Position numbers and translations under genes: made by a program. A DNA stretch of 64,000 nucleotides, taken from NCBI RefSeq assembly GCF_000499845.2, contig NC_023754.2, positions 6,836,477-6,900,476 on the forward strand, given 5' to 3'. A model generated the notes under the pieces. It searched no databases. It was not told the DNA's origin and was given only the letters and a program-made list of their open reading frames with translations. This document shows positions 52,665 through 63,924 of the stretch, one piece after another (position 1 is the stretch's first letter; the number at the start of each line of letters is the position of its first letter). This stretch comes from Phaseolus vulgaris (taxonomy: Eukaryota; Streptophyta; Magnoliopsida; Fabales; Fabaceae).

Positions 52665-53101
52665 TGTCACATGGAGAATCGGAGCAGGAGACATAGTCAG
52701 ATTTTGGGAGGATGTTTGGGTTGATAGAAGTAATCTCAAGACTGCCTTCCCTAGGCTATATTCAATATCCTTAGATAAGGGACGTAAGGTGAGAGAGGTT
52801 GGGGTATGAGAAGATACAAAATAGCAATGGAGGTTAAGTTGGAGACGTAATAGGTTTGTTTGGGAGGATTAACAAGAAGAACAATTATTATGGAGTCTGG
52901 TAAATGTAAATTTGAACAGGGAGGTACAAGACAAAAAGGTTTGGAATGGAGAGGAATCTGGATGTTTTTCTATTAAAACAGCTTAAGAATGCTTGTCTAA
53001 TTATGTCACAGGTAATGATAAAGATGTCTTTAAACACATATGGTTGTCTAAGGCGATGCCAAAAGTACTAACCACGGCGTGGAGGGCCCTTTTGGGAAGA
53101 T
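52665..53101 (+). mobile_element. LINE fragment, left part (5' truncated, split by copia)
   Basis: The sequence encodes WRIGAGDIVRFWEDVWVDRS and FPRLYSISLDKGRKVREVGV, the RT-to-zinc-finger linker of plant LINEs, and then continues in other frames to WRALLGR. It is cut at 53101 by the copia element and resumes at 59880 in the same frame. It lacks endonuclease and RT, so it was probably 5'-truncated on insertion. Confidence 0.85.
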
Positions 53102-54239
53102 TGTTAGAATATATGGCCTTAAACGAGAGGGGGGTGAATTGTTTAAGAAAGATTTTTGCAGACTTTTAACCTTAGAATGAAAATACTTTGAAAGAACCTT
53201 GATTAAGGATTCAGTTTTTCCAAAACAAACAGCAAAAGCACAAATCTAGAAAAGCAATCGGTTGTTTTAGCGAAACAATCGGTTGTTTATACCAGTTCCA
53301 AAATAACAAAACTGAATTAAAGAGATAGGGATAGAGAAATTGTACACAGTTGTTTATACTGGTTCACTCCAAACAAGAGCTACATCCAGTCTTCTCAGAA
53401 ACCCTGAGGATATACACTAAGCAATCACCACTTGATCACTTACACCACAACCAAGAGGATGACCTTGAACACCTCAAGAAACACACTTTCCTTGGCCAAC
53501 ACTAAGATTGCTGATCTTGAACACCTCAAGAACACACAGCCAATCTCAGCAAAACACACACACGAATTGTTCAGCAGTTTTACAAAGATTACACTTGTTA
53601 CAGATGAATATCTGAAATCAATACAAGTAGAATCCTATTCAGCACCTTGATCAATCTCTCAACACTTAAGCAATCTCAGAACTCTTAAAAAACTCTTCGA
53701 TTAAAACTTTGTTTCAAGATTCTTAAAACTTAAAAACAGTTTTTCAGAATATATCTAAGAATATAGTTTGTTATCAAATCTTAACAAACTCTTAATTGCA
53801 TTTAAAACAGATTGGTCAAAGCATTTAATGACTGAAGCGTATTCATTTAAAGCATTTAAAGCTCAGTCAAAGAAAACAGTTTTTCTGTTATGGTTTCAAA
53901 ACAAACAATCGATTGTTTCCTCGAATCAATCGGTTGTTTTGTTACTTAACAAAATTCACCATTGAAAAACAGTTTTCAAACTTTCTCAAAACACCTAAGT
54001 GTAAACAATCGGTTGTTTCGACAAAACAATCGGTTGTTTCAACTTAGTTTGAAAAACATTTTGCTTTGTTAAAATTGAGATGCTAATTGCTTTGAGATTT
54101 AATCCAAGGGTTGATTACAACATTAAACTACCCCAGAACAAAGCTTAAACCAGCACAACAGCATCAAGCAAAGCAGAGGCTTCATCATCCTTCAAAGGAT
54201 TTGGATTCTTCAAAACATTGAACACCACTTGGTTCAACA
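53102..54239 (-). repeat. Copia 3' LTR (left copy, 1138 bp)
   Basis: TGTTAGAATATATGG to TTGGTTCAACA (plus-strand ends). Contains three pairs of the CAATCGGTTG decamer, at 53255/53276, 53906/53927 and 54006/54027. Confidence 0.95.
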
Positions 54240-54555
54240 ATCTCCCCCTATTTGATGAAGACAAATCCCTGGTGCTTGTGTTGTACTGATTAAATCTGAA
54301 GCAGTTCCTGCATAGAAAGCATTCATACTATCCAATGCTTCTTACAACAGCAAGTTAGATTACAACTCTTTAAACATAATAAACAATCGGTTGTTTACAC
54401 GAAACAATCGGTTGTTTCTATCAGCAACAGCAGAAAACACTTTTATACTCAGAGATTTAAACATTTTATGCATATGAGATACAGATATACAAGAACCCAT
54501 AATTCTCCCCCTATTTGTCTTCACAAATAGACTTTAACATGTATCAAAGACAGAT

Positions 54556-55956
54556 TTAAGAGAGATTATTAATATGAAGAATACCTAACTCATTTCTCAA
54601 GAAGAAAAACCTCTCTTTTGGCAAAGGCTTTGTGAAGATGTCAGCTAGCTGCAGTTTGGTCTCCACAAACTTTACTTCACAGTTCCCATTTTGCACATGA
54701 TCTCTAATGAAATGATGTCTTATTTCAATATGTTTGGTCCTTGAGTGCTGGATTTGATTTTTGGTAAGATTTACTGCACTTGTGTTATCACACATCAAAG
54801 GAACTTTGCTGATTTGTAAACCAAAATCTGCAAGTTGTTGTTTGAGCCATAGGATCTGTGCACAGCAGCTACCAGCAGCTATATATTTTGCCTCAGCAGT
54901 AGAGAGAGCAACACATGCTTGCTTCTTGCTATGCCATGAGATTAGGCTTGAGCCAAAAAGGTGACAAGTGCCACTTGTGCTCTTTCTATCTAGCTTGCAA
55001 CTTGCAAAGTTAGAATCTGAATAACCAATTAAATGTATTGGAGAATGAGAAGGATACCATAGTCCTACAGATGATGTTCCTTTGAGATATTTCAGAATCC
55101 TTTTTACAGCTTTGAAGTGTGACTCTTTAGGATTTGCTTGATATCTTGCACATAGACACACCGCAAACACGATGTCCGGCCCACTTGCTGTTAGATAAAG
55201 CAATGATCCAATTAAACCTCTGTATTTTGTTTGATCTATACTCTTTCCAGCAGCATCTGCATCCATGTAGCAGCTGGATGGCATTGGAGTGCTTGCCTCT
55301 TTGCAATTCTCCATTTCAAACTTTTTGAGAATTTCCTTGCAATACTTTGATTGACTTAGGAAGATCCCATCTTTTGTTTGTTTAACCTGCAATCCAAGAA
55401 AAAAAGATAGTTCTCCCATCATAGACATTTCAAACTCACCTTTCATTGCAGCCACAAATTCTTCACACAACCTATCTTGTGTAGCATCAAAGATGATGTC
55501 ATCAACATAGATTTGCACAAGAATTATTTTTGCATTTGACTTCTTGATGAAGAGAGTCTTGTCTACCATTCCTCTTTCATAACCATGAGATAGCAGAAAA
55601 TTGCTAAGCCTCTCATACCACTGCCTTGGAGCTTGTTTCAATCCATACAAAGCTTTCTTCAACTTGAAGACATGGTTGGGATACTTGTGATCTTCAAAAC
55701 CCGGTGGTTGATCTACAAAGACTTCCTCATTGATGTAGCCATTCAAGAAGGTACTCTTTACATCCATTTGGAAGAGTTTAAAACCACTCATACATGCAAA
55801 AGCCAGCAGCAGCCTCACAGCCTCCAATCTAGCCACAGGAGCAAAGGTTTCACCATAGTCTATGCCCTCTTCTTGATTGTAGCCTTTGGCAACTAGCCTT
55901 GCTTTGTTTCTAGTGATCACTCCATCCTCATCTAGCTTGTTCCTCATTTCTTTCAA
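54556..55956 (-). pseudogene. Copia reverse transcriptase and RNase H
   Basis: A 466-codon open frame. RT begins NKARLVAKGYNQEEGIDYGE, then FQMDVKSTFLNGYINEEVFV, LKKALYGLKQAPRQWYERLS and VQIYVDDIIFDATQDRL (catalytic YVDD). RNase H follows with GYSDSNFASCKLDRKSTSGT, CVALSTAEAKYIAAGS and ADIFTKPLPKERF. The sequence normally linking integrase to RT (the GTKWVF region) is missing, so the first Met is not a real start. Apart from that the domain appears intact. Confidence 0.9.
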
Positions 55957-57571
55957 ATTGGTTTAGCTCTTCATGCATAGCTTCAACCCACTTCTCATCC
56001 TTGAGAGCTTCTTCAATTGACTTTGGGTCAATTTGAGAAACAAAAGTTGTGTGCCTGCAGTAGTTTGAGATGGAGCTACGTGTGGAGACACCTTCCTTTA
56101 TCTTCCCTATGATGTTATCCACTGACAAATCTCTAGGAATCCTCCACTCTTTGGGCAGCTCACTCTGTTGCAGAATTTCAATCGGTTGTTTCTGCGAATC
56201 AACCGGTTGTTTTTCTGCACAGATATCTAGCTTATCAAAACTGATGCTCTGTTCGTCTTCCTCAGCACTGATCTTTGGGTTCTCACTGATTCTGCGATCT
56301 ACCTCATCAAAGACAACATGTATTGATTCTTCTACAGTCATCAATCTTTTGTTGTAGACTCTATATGCATGGCTTGTGAGAGAATAACCAATGAAAATGC
56401 CAAGGTCAGCTTTCTCATCAAACTTTCCCAAGCTTTCCTTTCCATTGTTAAGAACGAAACAACTACAACCAAAGACTTTGAGGTGACTGATGTTAGGCTT
56501 CCTTCCATTGAAAAGTTCATATGGAGTTTTCTTCAAGATGGGCCTTATAAGCACCCTATTCATCACATAACAAGAGGTGCTCACTGCATCTGCCCAAAAA
56601 TACTTAGGAAGTGATGACTCACTAAGCATTGTTCTTGCAAGCTCTTCAAGAGATCTGTTCTTCCTCTCTACAACTCCATTTTGCTGTGGTGTTCTTGGAG
56701 CAGAGAAATTATGTAGAATCCCCAACTTCTCACAGAACTTTGCAAACTTCTCATTTTGGAATTCTCCTCCATGGTCACTCCTTATGGAGCCTATGTTGCT
56801 GTTCTTTGTGTTTTGAAGCCTTCTTGCTAGCTTTTTGAATGCAACAAAGGCATCTCTCTTTGATTCCAAGAACAAAGTCCAAGGGTACCTAGAGAAATCA
56901 TCAACAATAACAAGAGCATAATAATTTCCACCAAGACTCATAGTTCTAAAGGGTCCAAAGAGATCCATGTGAAGGAGTTCAAGCGGTCTCAATGAAGAGA
57001 CAATATTTTTGGTTTTAAAAGAACTTTTCACTTGTTTCCCTTTTTGGCAAGCTTCACAAATGTGATCCCTCTCAAACTTGAGTTTTGGCAGCCCAATCAC
57101 AAGATCTTTTGATATTAGCTTGTTCAAATGATTCATGTGAATATGAACAATTCTTCTATGCCAAAGCCAAGATTCATCTTGCTTGGATAGAAGACATCCA
57201 ATTGAACATGGTGAAGAGATATCTAGAAAATACACATTATTAACTCTCTTACCTACCAACATTACCTCTTTGGTGTTGGGTAGACAGATTTCACATGTGT
57301 TTGTCTTGAACATCACTTGATACCCCTTGTCACATAGTTGGCTAATACTCAGAAGATTATGCTTTAGGCCTTCAACAAAGAGCACATCATGAATCACCAA
57401 GATGCTTTCATCTCCTATGGATCCTCTTCCAAGAATTCTCCCTTTGTTGTTGTCTCCATAGGTGACATGACCCTCTTGCTTGAAGGATATTCTCAGGAAC
57501 TTTGATTTGTCCCCTGTCATATGCTTGGAGCATCCACTGTCCAAGTACCAAAGTTGTTTTCTTTCCTCCAA
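55928..57571 (-). pseudogene. Copia protease and integrase
   Basis: A 547-codon frame. Protease: LWYLDSGCSKHMTGDK with the DSG site. Integrase: HRRIVHIHMNHLNKL and HICEACQKGKQVKSSF (HHCC finger, the first His context altered), then LLHMDLFGPFRTM, GSIRSDHGGEFQNEKF and TPQQNGVVERKNRSLE supplying Asp, Asp, Glu. A Glu/Lys-rich tail includes EKQPVDSQKQPIEI, which is the coding reading of a CAATCGGTTG pair. The frame ends by running into a TGA just before RT because of a deletion near 55950. Confidence 0.9.
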
Positions 57572-57592
57572 GATATCCTACAAAAAAGATTT

Positions 57593-58675
57593 TCAAGTAC
57601 ATAGGTTTGGTCCCCTTATGAATGTGGGTCCATCTCGTTTATACTCATCAATACAAGCTTTATTTTTCTTGGGAATCCACTTCATAAGCCCTTTAGGAAC
57701 AACATGTTTTCTGATTTTACAGAATCGCACAGAATGACCTCTTTTCATGCAATAGAAGCATGTAACAATCGGTTGTTTCGATGGTCCAATCGATTGTTTT
57801 TCTGGCATTTTCGAAAAAGATTTTGAAAATCTATCTTGCTTGTTTTGTGGATTAAAACCCAATCCAGATTTTCCAAAAACACAATTTTGAGATGCTAGCA
57901 CACTCTCAAAGTTAGATTGGCCTTTAGAAAGCTTATCCACTGTTTTAACAAGATAGTGGACCTTCTTTTCAAGATTTTCGCAATTTTCACAAACTAGAGT
58001 GTCACACTTTCAAGAGGAGTTTTTGTAAATGATTTCCAGATTTTCAAAATCCATTTTTGAATTTTCTAAATCCTCTTCAAGTGCCTTTACTCTGTTTTCA
58101 AGCCAACTATTCTTTTCTTTCAATCGATTGTTCAAGAGAGCCAATCGGTTGGCTTCTTCATGAGTTTCTTGAAAGGCTTGAAGCAATTGACCATAATTTT
58201 CAGAGTTTGATGAACTTACACTACATGAGTCATCCTCCCTTCTGGCCATTAAGCAAAGATTGAGGCTTTTCTTGTTTTGCCTTTTGTTTCTTCTTGCTTG
58301 AGTCTTTGTCATTGCTTCCTTTGGTTCATGAACAGCTTTGAGTGTCTCTCACATTTCCTTAGCAGATTTGCACTCTGATATTCTGAAAAATTCATTAGTT
58401 TCTAGTGCAGAAGCTATAATATTTTGAGCAGACTTATCAAGCTAAGCCATCTTACATTCATCATCTGTCCATTTGGACAAAGGTTTTGTAAAGAAAGCAT
58501 TTTCCTTTTTGAACTTTGGAATGAAAGGACCATTCTCAATTGAGTCCCAAATTCTTTGATCAATGGATTCAATAAAGATTTTCATTTTTGCTTCCCAAAA
58601 CTTATAATTCAATCCACAGAATAAAAGTCGTTTGTAGATTGAAGCACCCTCCTCAAAAGATAGTTTTCCAGCCAT
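57593..58675 (-). pseudogene. Copia gag (three frame segments)
   Basis: MAGKLSFEEGASIYKRLLFC starts at 58675 and stops at 58442. A coiled-coil segment follows (58312-58010; RLKEKNSWLENRVKALEEDL), then the C-terminal part (57940-57593) with a CFYCMKRGHSVRFC zinc knuckle (CX2CX4HX4C). Stops at about 58440, 58350 and 58010 break it. EKQSIGPSKQPIV just before the knuckle is the coding reading of another decamer pair. Confidence 0.82.
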
Positions 58676-58735
58676 AGAAAAAAGATTTTTAGATCAACTT
58701 GAATAACATTCAAGAACCAAGCTCTTGATGCCAAT

Positions 58736-59874
58736 TGTTAAAATATATGGCCTTAAACGAGAGGGGAGGTGAATTGTTTAAGAAAGATTTTTGCAGACTT
58801 TTAACCTTAGAATGAAAATACTTTGAAAGAACCTTGATTAAGGATTCAGTTTTTCCAAAACAAACAGCAAAAGCACAAAGCTGGAAAAGCAATCGGTTGT
58901 TTTAGCGAAACAATCGGTTGTTTATACCAGTTCCAAAATAACAAAACTGAATTAAAGAGATAGGGATAGAGAAATTGTACACAGTTGTTTATACTGGTTC
59001 ACTCCAAACAAGAGCTACATCCAGTATTCTCAGAAACCCTGAGCATATCCACTAAGCAATCACCACTTGATCACTTACACCACAACCAAGAGAATGACCT
59101 TGAACACCTCAAGAAACACACTTTCCTTGGCCAACACTAAGATTGCTGATCTTGAACACCTCAAGAACACACAGCCAATCTCAGCAAAACACACACACGA
59201 ATTGTTCAGCAGTTTTACAAAGATTACACTTGTTACAGATGAATATCTGAAATCAATACAAGTAGAATCCTATTCAGCACCTTGATCAATCTCTCAACAC
59301 TTAAGCAATCTCAGAACTCTTAAAAAACTCTTTGATTAAAACTTTGTTTCAAGATTCTTAAAACTTAAAAACAGTTTTTCAGAATATATCTAAGAATATA
59401 GTTTGTTATCAAATCTTAACAAACTCTTAATTGCATTTAAAACAGATTGGTCAAAGCATTTAATGACTGGAGCGTATTCATTTAAAGCATTTAAAGCTCA
59501 GTCAAAGAAAACAGTTTTTCTGTTATGGTTTCAAAACAAACAATCGATTGTTTCCTCGAATCAATCGGTTGTTTTGTTACTTAACAAAATTCACCATTGA
59601 AAAACAGTTTTCAAACTTTCTCAAAACACCTAAGTGTAAACAATTGGTTGTTTCGACAAAACAATCGGTTGTTTCAACTTAGTTTGAAAAACATTTTGCT
59701 TTGTTAAAATTGAGATGCTAATTGCTTTGAGATTTAATCCAAGGGTTGATTACAACATTAAACTACCCCAGAACAAAGCTTAAACTAGCACAGCAGCATC
59801 AAGCAAAGCAGAGGCTTCATCATCCTTAAAAGGATTTGGATTCTTCAAAACATTGAACACCACTTGGTTCAACA
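58736..59874 (-). repeat. Copia 5' LTR (right copy, 1139 bp)
   Basis: Starts TGTTAAAATATATGG and ends TTGGTTCAACA (plus strand). Contains the same three decamer pairs, at 58890/58911, 59541/59562 and 59641/59662. Confidence 0.95.
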
Positions 59875-59879
59875 AAGAT

Positions 59880-61088
59880 TACCGACGAAAATAAATTTAT
59901 CAAGGAAAGGGGTCGTAGTTAGTGATAATATTTGTGTTCTATGCCTTGATAGGGAAGAATCAAACCAACATCTGTTTCTGGAGTGTAAAATAGCTTACCA
60001 GGTTTGGAATAATTGCTTCAGGTGGTTTGGCATGTTGTGTTCTGAACATAATGATTTGAAATATCAGATGGTACAACTCAAAACCTGGTTTTACTTGAAA
60101 TATAGGACGAAATATTTTAACTACGCCTTCTCATATTGGGTACTGAATCCTCACATATGTCTAAATAGTAATCATTAAGGAAAGGAAGAGAATAGGTGAG
60201 GGTGCTATAAGTAAAAAAAGGGGGAGAAGGTGAAAAAGAAGGTAGAGAAATGCAACTAGTACATGGGTTTGGGTTTAGTCGTAAAGATACATATGTGAAA
60301 GGTCTATGAACAGAAGGGTCATGGCATGAAGCAAATTAGCTTCTGTTTTGCTACATAATATGACTTGGAGTTAGGGAGATGCACTTAAGGGGGAGCTGAT
60401 TGGTGAAGGCTCAGAGTGCTGAAGCTGTGTTTTAGATGAATGTGGAGTAGCTGGAGCTAAAGGCATAAGGCCATTAATGGCTCTTGAGATGAATAATCTG
60501 AATTATGCAGCTATAGTTGCTTCTACATACTGTTTTTTGGTTCCTTTGGTTTTCTGATTTTCGGCTCAATTATTGCAAGAGTAGCGTAGCCTTGGGTGTC
60601 CTAGAGCTTTTAATTCAAGGCAACGCTGGTTTTTTCCATAGAAGTTTGTTTTATAGAGAAGCAACTGGCAAGCATGATAAGATACTCAAAAGTATTATAG
60701 TTGTTATAAATGGATATTCAATGACAACACTATCAGAATACGGGTCACCAAAGGTGTTTGTGATGGCAGCTGTGATAGTTGCTATTAAAGGCCAAATCAT
60801 GGCAGCTGCTCTACAAGGCCAAATCAGGGATGCTTTGGCAGCGATGGAGGAATGTTAGAAATTGTTGGTGGTGGGGTTTTGCTATAAAGAAGCACTTGCT
60901 TTGAATCATCTAGGATATGGTCCCTGTTCTAGGTGCATCTTGTGTTTATGGTCCATGGATGGTAGTTTTAGGAAGGGAAGAGGTGCCATATAGATAGATA
61001 GCATCCTCTTTATCTGTAAACGGGTTGGGATACCCCTAAAGTATCCCCTTTTAATTAATTTAATTCTTTGTTGATAAAAAAAGAGCAT
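59880..61088 (+). mobile_element. LINE fragment, right part with 3' end
   Basis: It resumes the LINE reading with PTKINLSRKGVVVSDNICVL and CLDREESNQHLFLECKIAYQ VW, the zinc-finger region, and ends near 61075-61088 with GTTGATAAAAAAAG. That is like the GTCGATAAA poly(A) end of the first LINE at 4863. The 113-codon frame at 60517-60858 inside it has no recognised family. Confidence 0.7.
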
Positions 61089-61111
61089 CTGAACGGAAAG
61101 TGGTGGATGTC

Positions 61112-61400
61112 ACGAACTACACGGACCTAAACAAGTCCTGCATGAAGGAACCATATTCATTGCCTAGCATTGACCGATTGGTGGATAGGGCGGCCAGACA
61201 TTGAGTTTTGAGTTTCTTGGATGCATACTCTGGGTATAACCAGATTCGCATGCATCCAAGGAAAAAACGAATTTTTACTATTACTACGAGGTTATGCCCT
61301 TCGGGCTAAAGAACGTCGTTGCAACTTAGAGGTTGATGGATAAGATCTTCACGGGAATGAAACTGTTGTATCATTCACTAAGACTTAGCTAAGCCAAAAG
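61112..61400 (+). mobile_element. Tat-type reverse transcriptase scrap
   Basis: The sequence encodes YTDLNKSCMKEPYSLPSIDR, a stop, FLDAYSGYNQIRMHP and (shifted) VMPFGLKN, then RLMDKIFTGM. These are RT blocks corresponding to residues about 830-910 of the intact Tat element here, from a different family. It has no LTRs, and its last 75 bases recur at 33164-33240. Confidence 0.8.
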
Positions 61401-62666
61401 TGGTTTAAAAATATGTTGTATTGCACTTTTATTTAGGTAACAACCTTCAAATTCCAACGAAATTATTAGTACCAAAAGAGGATCATTATAGTAAAAGAAA
61501 GTTCCTTCTGCACAAATTTCCCTCATCTAAGACTATCCATCTCAGTCTCCATAAATAGAAGAATCCACCAACACGTAGCAAAACTTGTTTTAGGATAAAT
61601 GTGTTGTGTGTTCCATGCCTAGCTCAACGAAAAACATTGAACTGCAATATGGCAGCAGAAGCATCATTAGCATTTTTGGTTAATATTTTCAAAACAATTG
61701 CTGCACCTGATTGCCTGATAGGTATGAGCTCAAACTTTTTCGTTCATACAACTATTTCTAATTTCCAAAGGAATACAAGGCAGAAATTAAAATGGAAAAT
61801 TTTAACAATGAAACATATTTCGTACACATTTTCCAATGATCTATCCTTCCAAATGATACAAGTGAGACTTTGTAACTCTTCCACGGTGATGTACAAAGTA
61901 GGAGCCAATTGAGAGAAATAAATTTTTCAAAATTGCTGCCCAATTACCGTCTTTTGTTCGGCAGTAATGTACACTTTTCGTATTTTATTTATCATTTTTT
62001 GTGTACTTGGAATTTTTGAGTGCTTCTTTTTGCTATGGTTTTGTAACACTTTGAAGAATGTAAATCCAAATTTTCACAAATTTCCAGTGAGCCAATTAAT
62101 TGCAGTAAATTGAAAACAGTAGAACGTTTGTAAGAAAACAGAGGAACCTATTTAGGAATGAAAAACAGTATGATGAACTAGCAAAGACATAATGGAAATT
62201 GTGTAAAGGAACTTGTATAGAACTAGAATACAAGCATGAACTCAAATCTAAAAAATGAAAATCCACAAAGGATCAAGCAATAAACTCAAAAACAGAAAGT
62301 AAACTAAAGCAAGAAACAATCAAAGCAATAAAAGTACTACAAGAAGTAATGACAATTATGAAATAACATGACTAAGACAAAACTTGACATGATTACAAAA
62401 TTAAAAGACATATCACAAGAAGTATCAACAAGTGAAACGAAGCTTAAGGTCAGCTCTAGGAAGGTGAATGCCATTCCAAAAGAGCAGCCATACTCATATG
62501 AACAATGAGTGCCATAAACCTTTTCACAAACACTTGGTGTAACAAAAGAAAAACAGCAAGAAAAACTCAATTAAGCCTAAAATAGAAACTTAAATTGCAA
62601 GAAATTAAAAGAGCTCTTGAAATAAAGTGCTACACAACTCAACAATTAAACAAGAAGAACCTAAGA
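61401..62666. other. No gene recognised; probable retrotransposon leader
   Basis: 61490-61560 resembles sequence near minus-strand SAUR 3' ends. 62100-62660 is A-rich plus-strand sequence that, on the minus strand, would follow the LTR and primer site at 62667-63388, so it is probably the leader of that element. Confidence 0.4.
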
Positions 62667-63388
62667 CTCATGATACCACATGATGTGATTCCAATAGCCA
62701 CATAGAGAAAGGTTCTTGACCTTCTTAGGAATCAACTTGAGTTGGACAATAGTTAGGCACTTTTTCTTAGAATTGGATCATTGTTCTAAGTCAAGAACTC
62801 TCCAAAAACTAGCACCAATTCCAAACTCATATGGAAGTTCCAATTATAGTCAAATTGAACCGAAGAAAATGGAACAAAAGATAAGCAAACTGAAATAGAA
62901 GTGCTGGAAATTAAAATGCACCGAACCAAAACAGAAAAGAATAAGAACAGCTGCTGGAAAATGAAAGATAACCAAACCAAAACTCAAGAACACAAGCTAA
63001 ACATGAACAATTGAAAGAGTAGGAAGGAAGGAGAAGAGAAAAGCTTATGGAGATGGAAGAGAAGGTGAGTGATCATGCCACTAGAAGGATGGTTGCTCCT
63101 AGATGAGTGTGCTGCCGCCACTTGAGGACACCATGGATCCTTCAAGATAAGACTAGAGAAGAAGGCTCAAAAGCTCTCCAATGCTCACTCAAAAATTGAG
63201 TATAGTTTCTTTTCTCTAATTTCAATCCTCCATTGTACAAGCTAAGCACCTTTATTTATAGCCTAGAGGTGCTGAAAAATAGGTGGGAAATTTCAAATAA
63301 AACTCATTTGAAATTCCCACCAAAAACAAGTCACATGGGAGGTGTGACCTTTTTTCTACTATGACACCTCCTAAAAACTACACCTACA
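62667..63388 (-). repeat. LTR and primer site of a minus-strand retrotransposon
   Basis: 62681 onward (TGATGTGATTCCAATAGCCA) is the reverse complement of the LTR end at 37340-37376. 63232-63262 is the reverse complement of CTATAAATAAAGGTGCTTAG at 36829. The minus strand has TGGTATCATGAG (62667-62678), a Met-type primer site, directly after the LTR end. The far boundary (about 63388) is approximate. It is the same family as the fragment in copia gag. Confidence 0.65.
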
Positions 63389-63924
63389 CCACTCTCCTAA
63401 GTCACATGGACAATGTGACTTTATTTTACATTTTCACACACCTTTATTTAATAACCACACCTCCTAAAACTATACAAGAGTATTTCAAAGCTTGGCCTTG
63501 CCCCTCATGGGATGGACTTGGGCTCTTTGGGCTTTGGCCTTCTTGGGCTTGGGTTTGGGCTTTGGGCTTGGGCCTCATCTTTATTTTATGTCTTCTTTTC
63601 ATTTTGAGAAGACTAGAAGGAAGAACTTCAAATGTGAGGGTGGATATCCTCTTCCTCCATTAATAAAAGCCTCCTTTATTTGATTCTCATCACATGTTAG
63701 ATAGAGATCTGATAAAGCATGACAAAATAGGTCAAAATAATCTCATTAAGATAGATTTTAATATTAAGAGGTGAGTTTAAGCCTAACTCATCCTCATAAA
63801 ACCAACTCGTATGGTGAGAATTACTTCCATTTATGTACTCTAAATTTACTTTATCTTTAATTAATGTGAGATCTGGAACGATCTTTAAAATAACAAAAAC
63901 TACTTTTGTACAATTGACTCACTA
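63389..63924. other. No gene recognised
   Basis: Contains a GGGCTTTGGGCTTGGG-type low-complexity stretch (63510-63575), which produces a 100-codon artefact frame. 63810-63920 is the spacer also found at 33270-33375. Confidence 0.5.

Larger units (their letters stand above)
53102..59874 (-). mobile_element. Copia retrotransposon, recent, with near-identical LTRs
   Basis: LTRs of 1138 and 1139 bp bound it, with the 5-bp duplication AAGAT on both sides (53097-53101 and 59875-59879). On the minus strand are a decayed Met-type primer site (TGGCATCAAGAGC) inside the right LTR, then gag, protease, integrase, RT and RNase H, and a polypurine tract (AAATAGGGGGAGA) before the left LTR. The LTRs differ at only about ten positions. 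The coding region has frame breaks in gag and a deletion between integrase and RT, so it is young but defective. Confidence 0.95.

Noticed and set aside
53432..53965. Frames repeated at 53432-53650 / 59067-59285 and 53768-53965 / 59403-59600
   Set aside because: They are identical because they lie in the two LTRs, and they read across the LTR on the strand opposite to the element.
60517..60858. 113-codon frame after the LINE zinc finger
   Set aside because: No family features. It lies in what should be the LINE 3' untranslated region before the poly(A) end, so I left it within the LINE.
63361..63683. 100-codon frame with WAWVWALGLGL-type sequence
   Set aside because: Produced by a GGGCTTTGGGCTTGGG low-complexity stretch.
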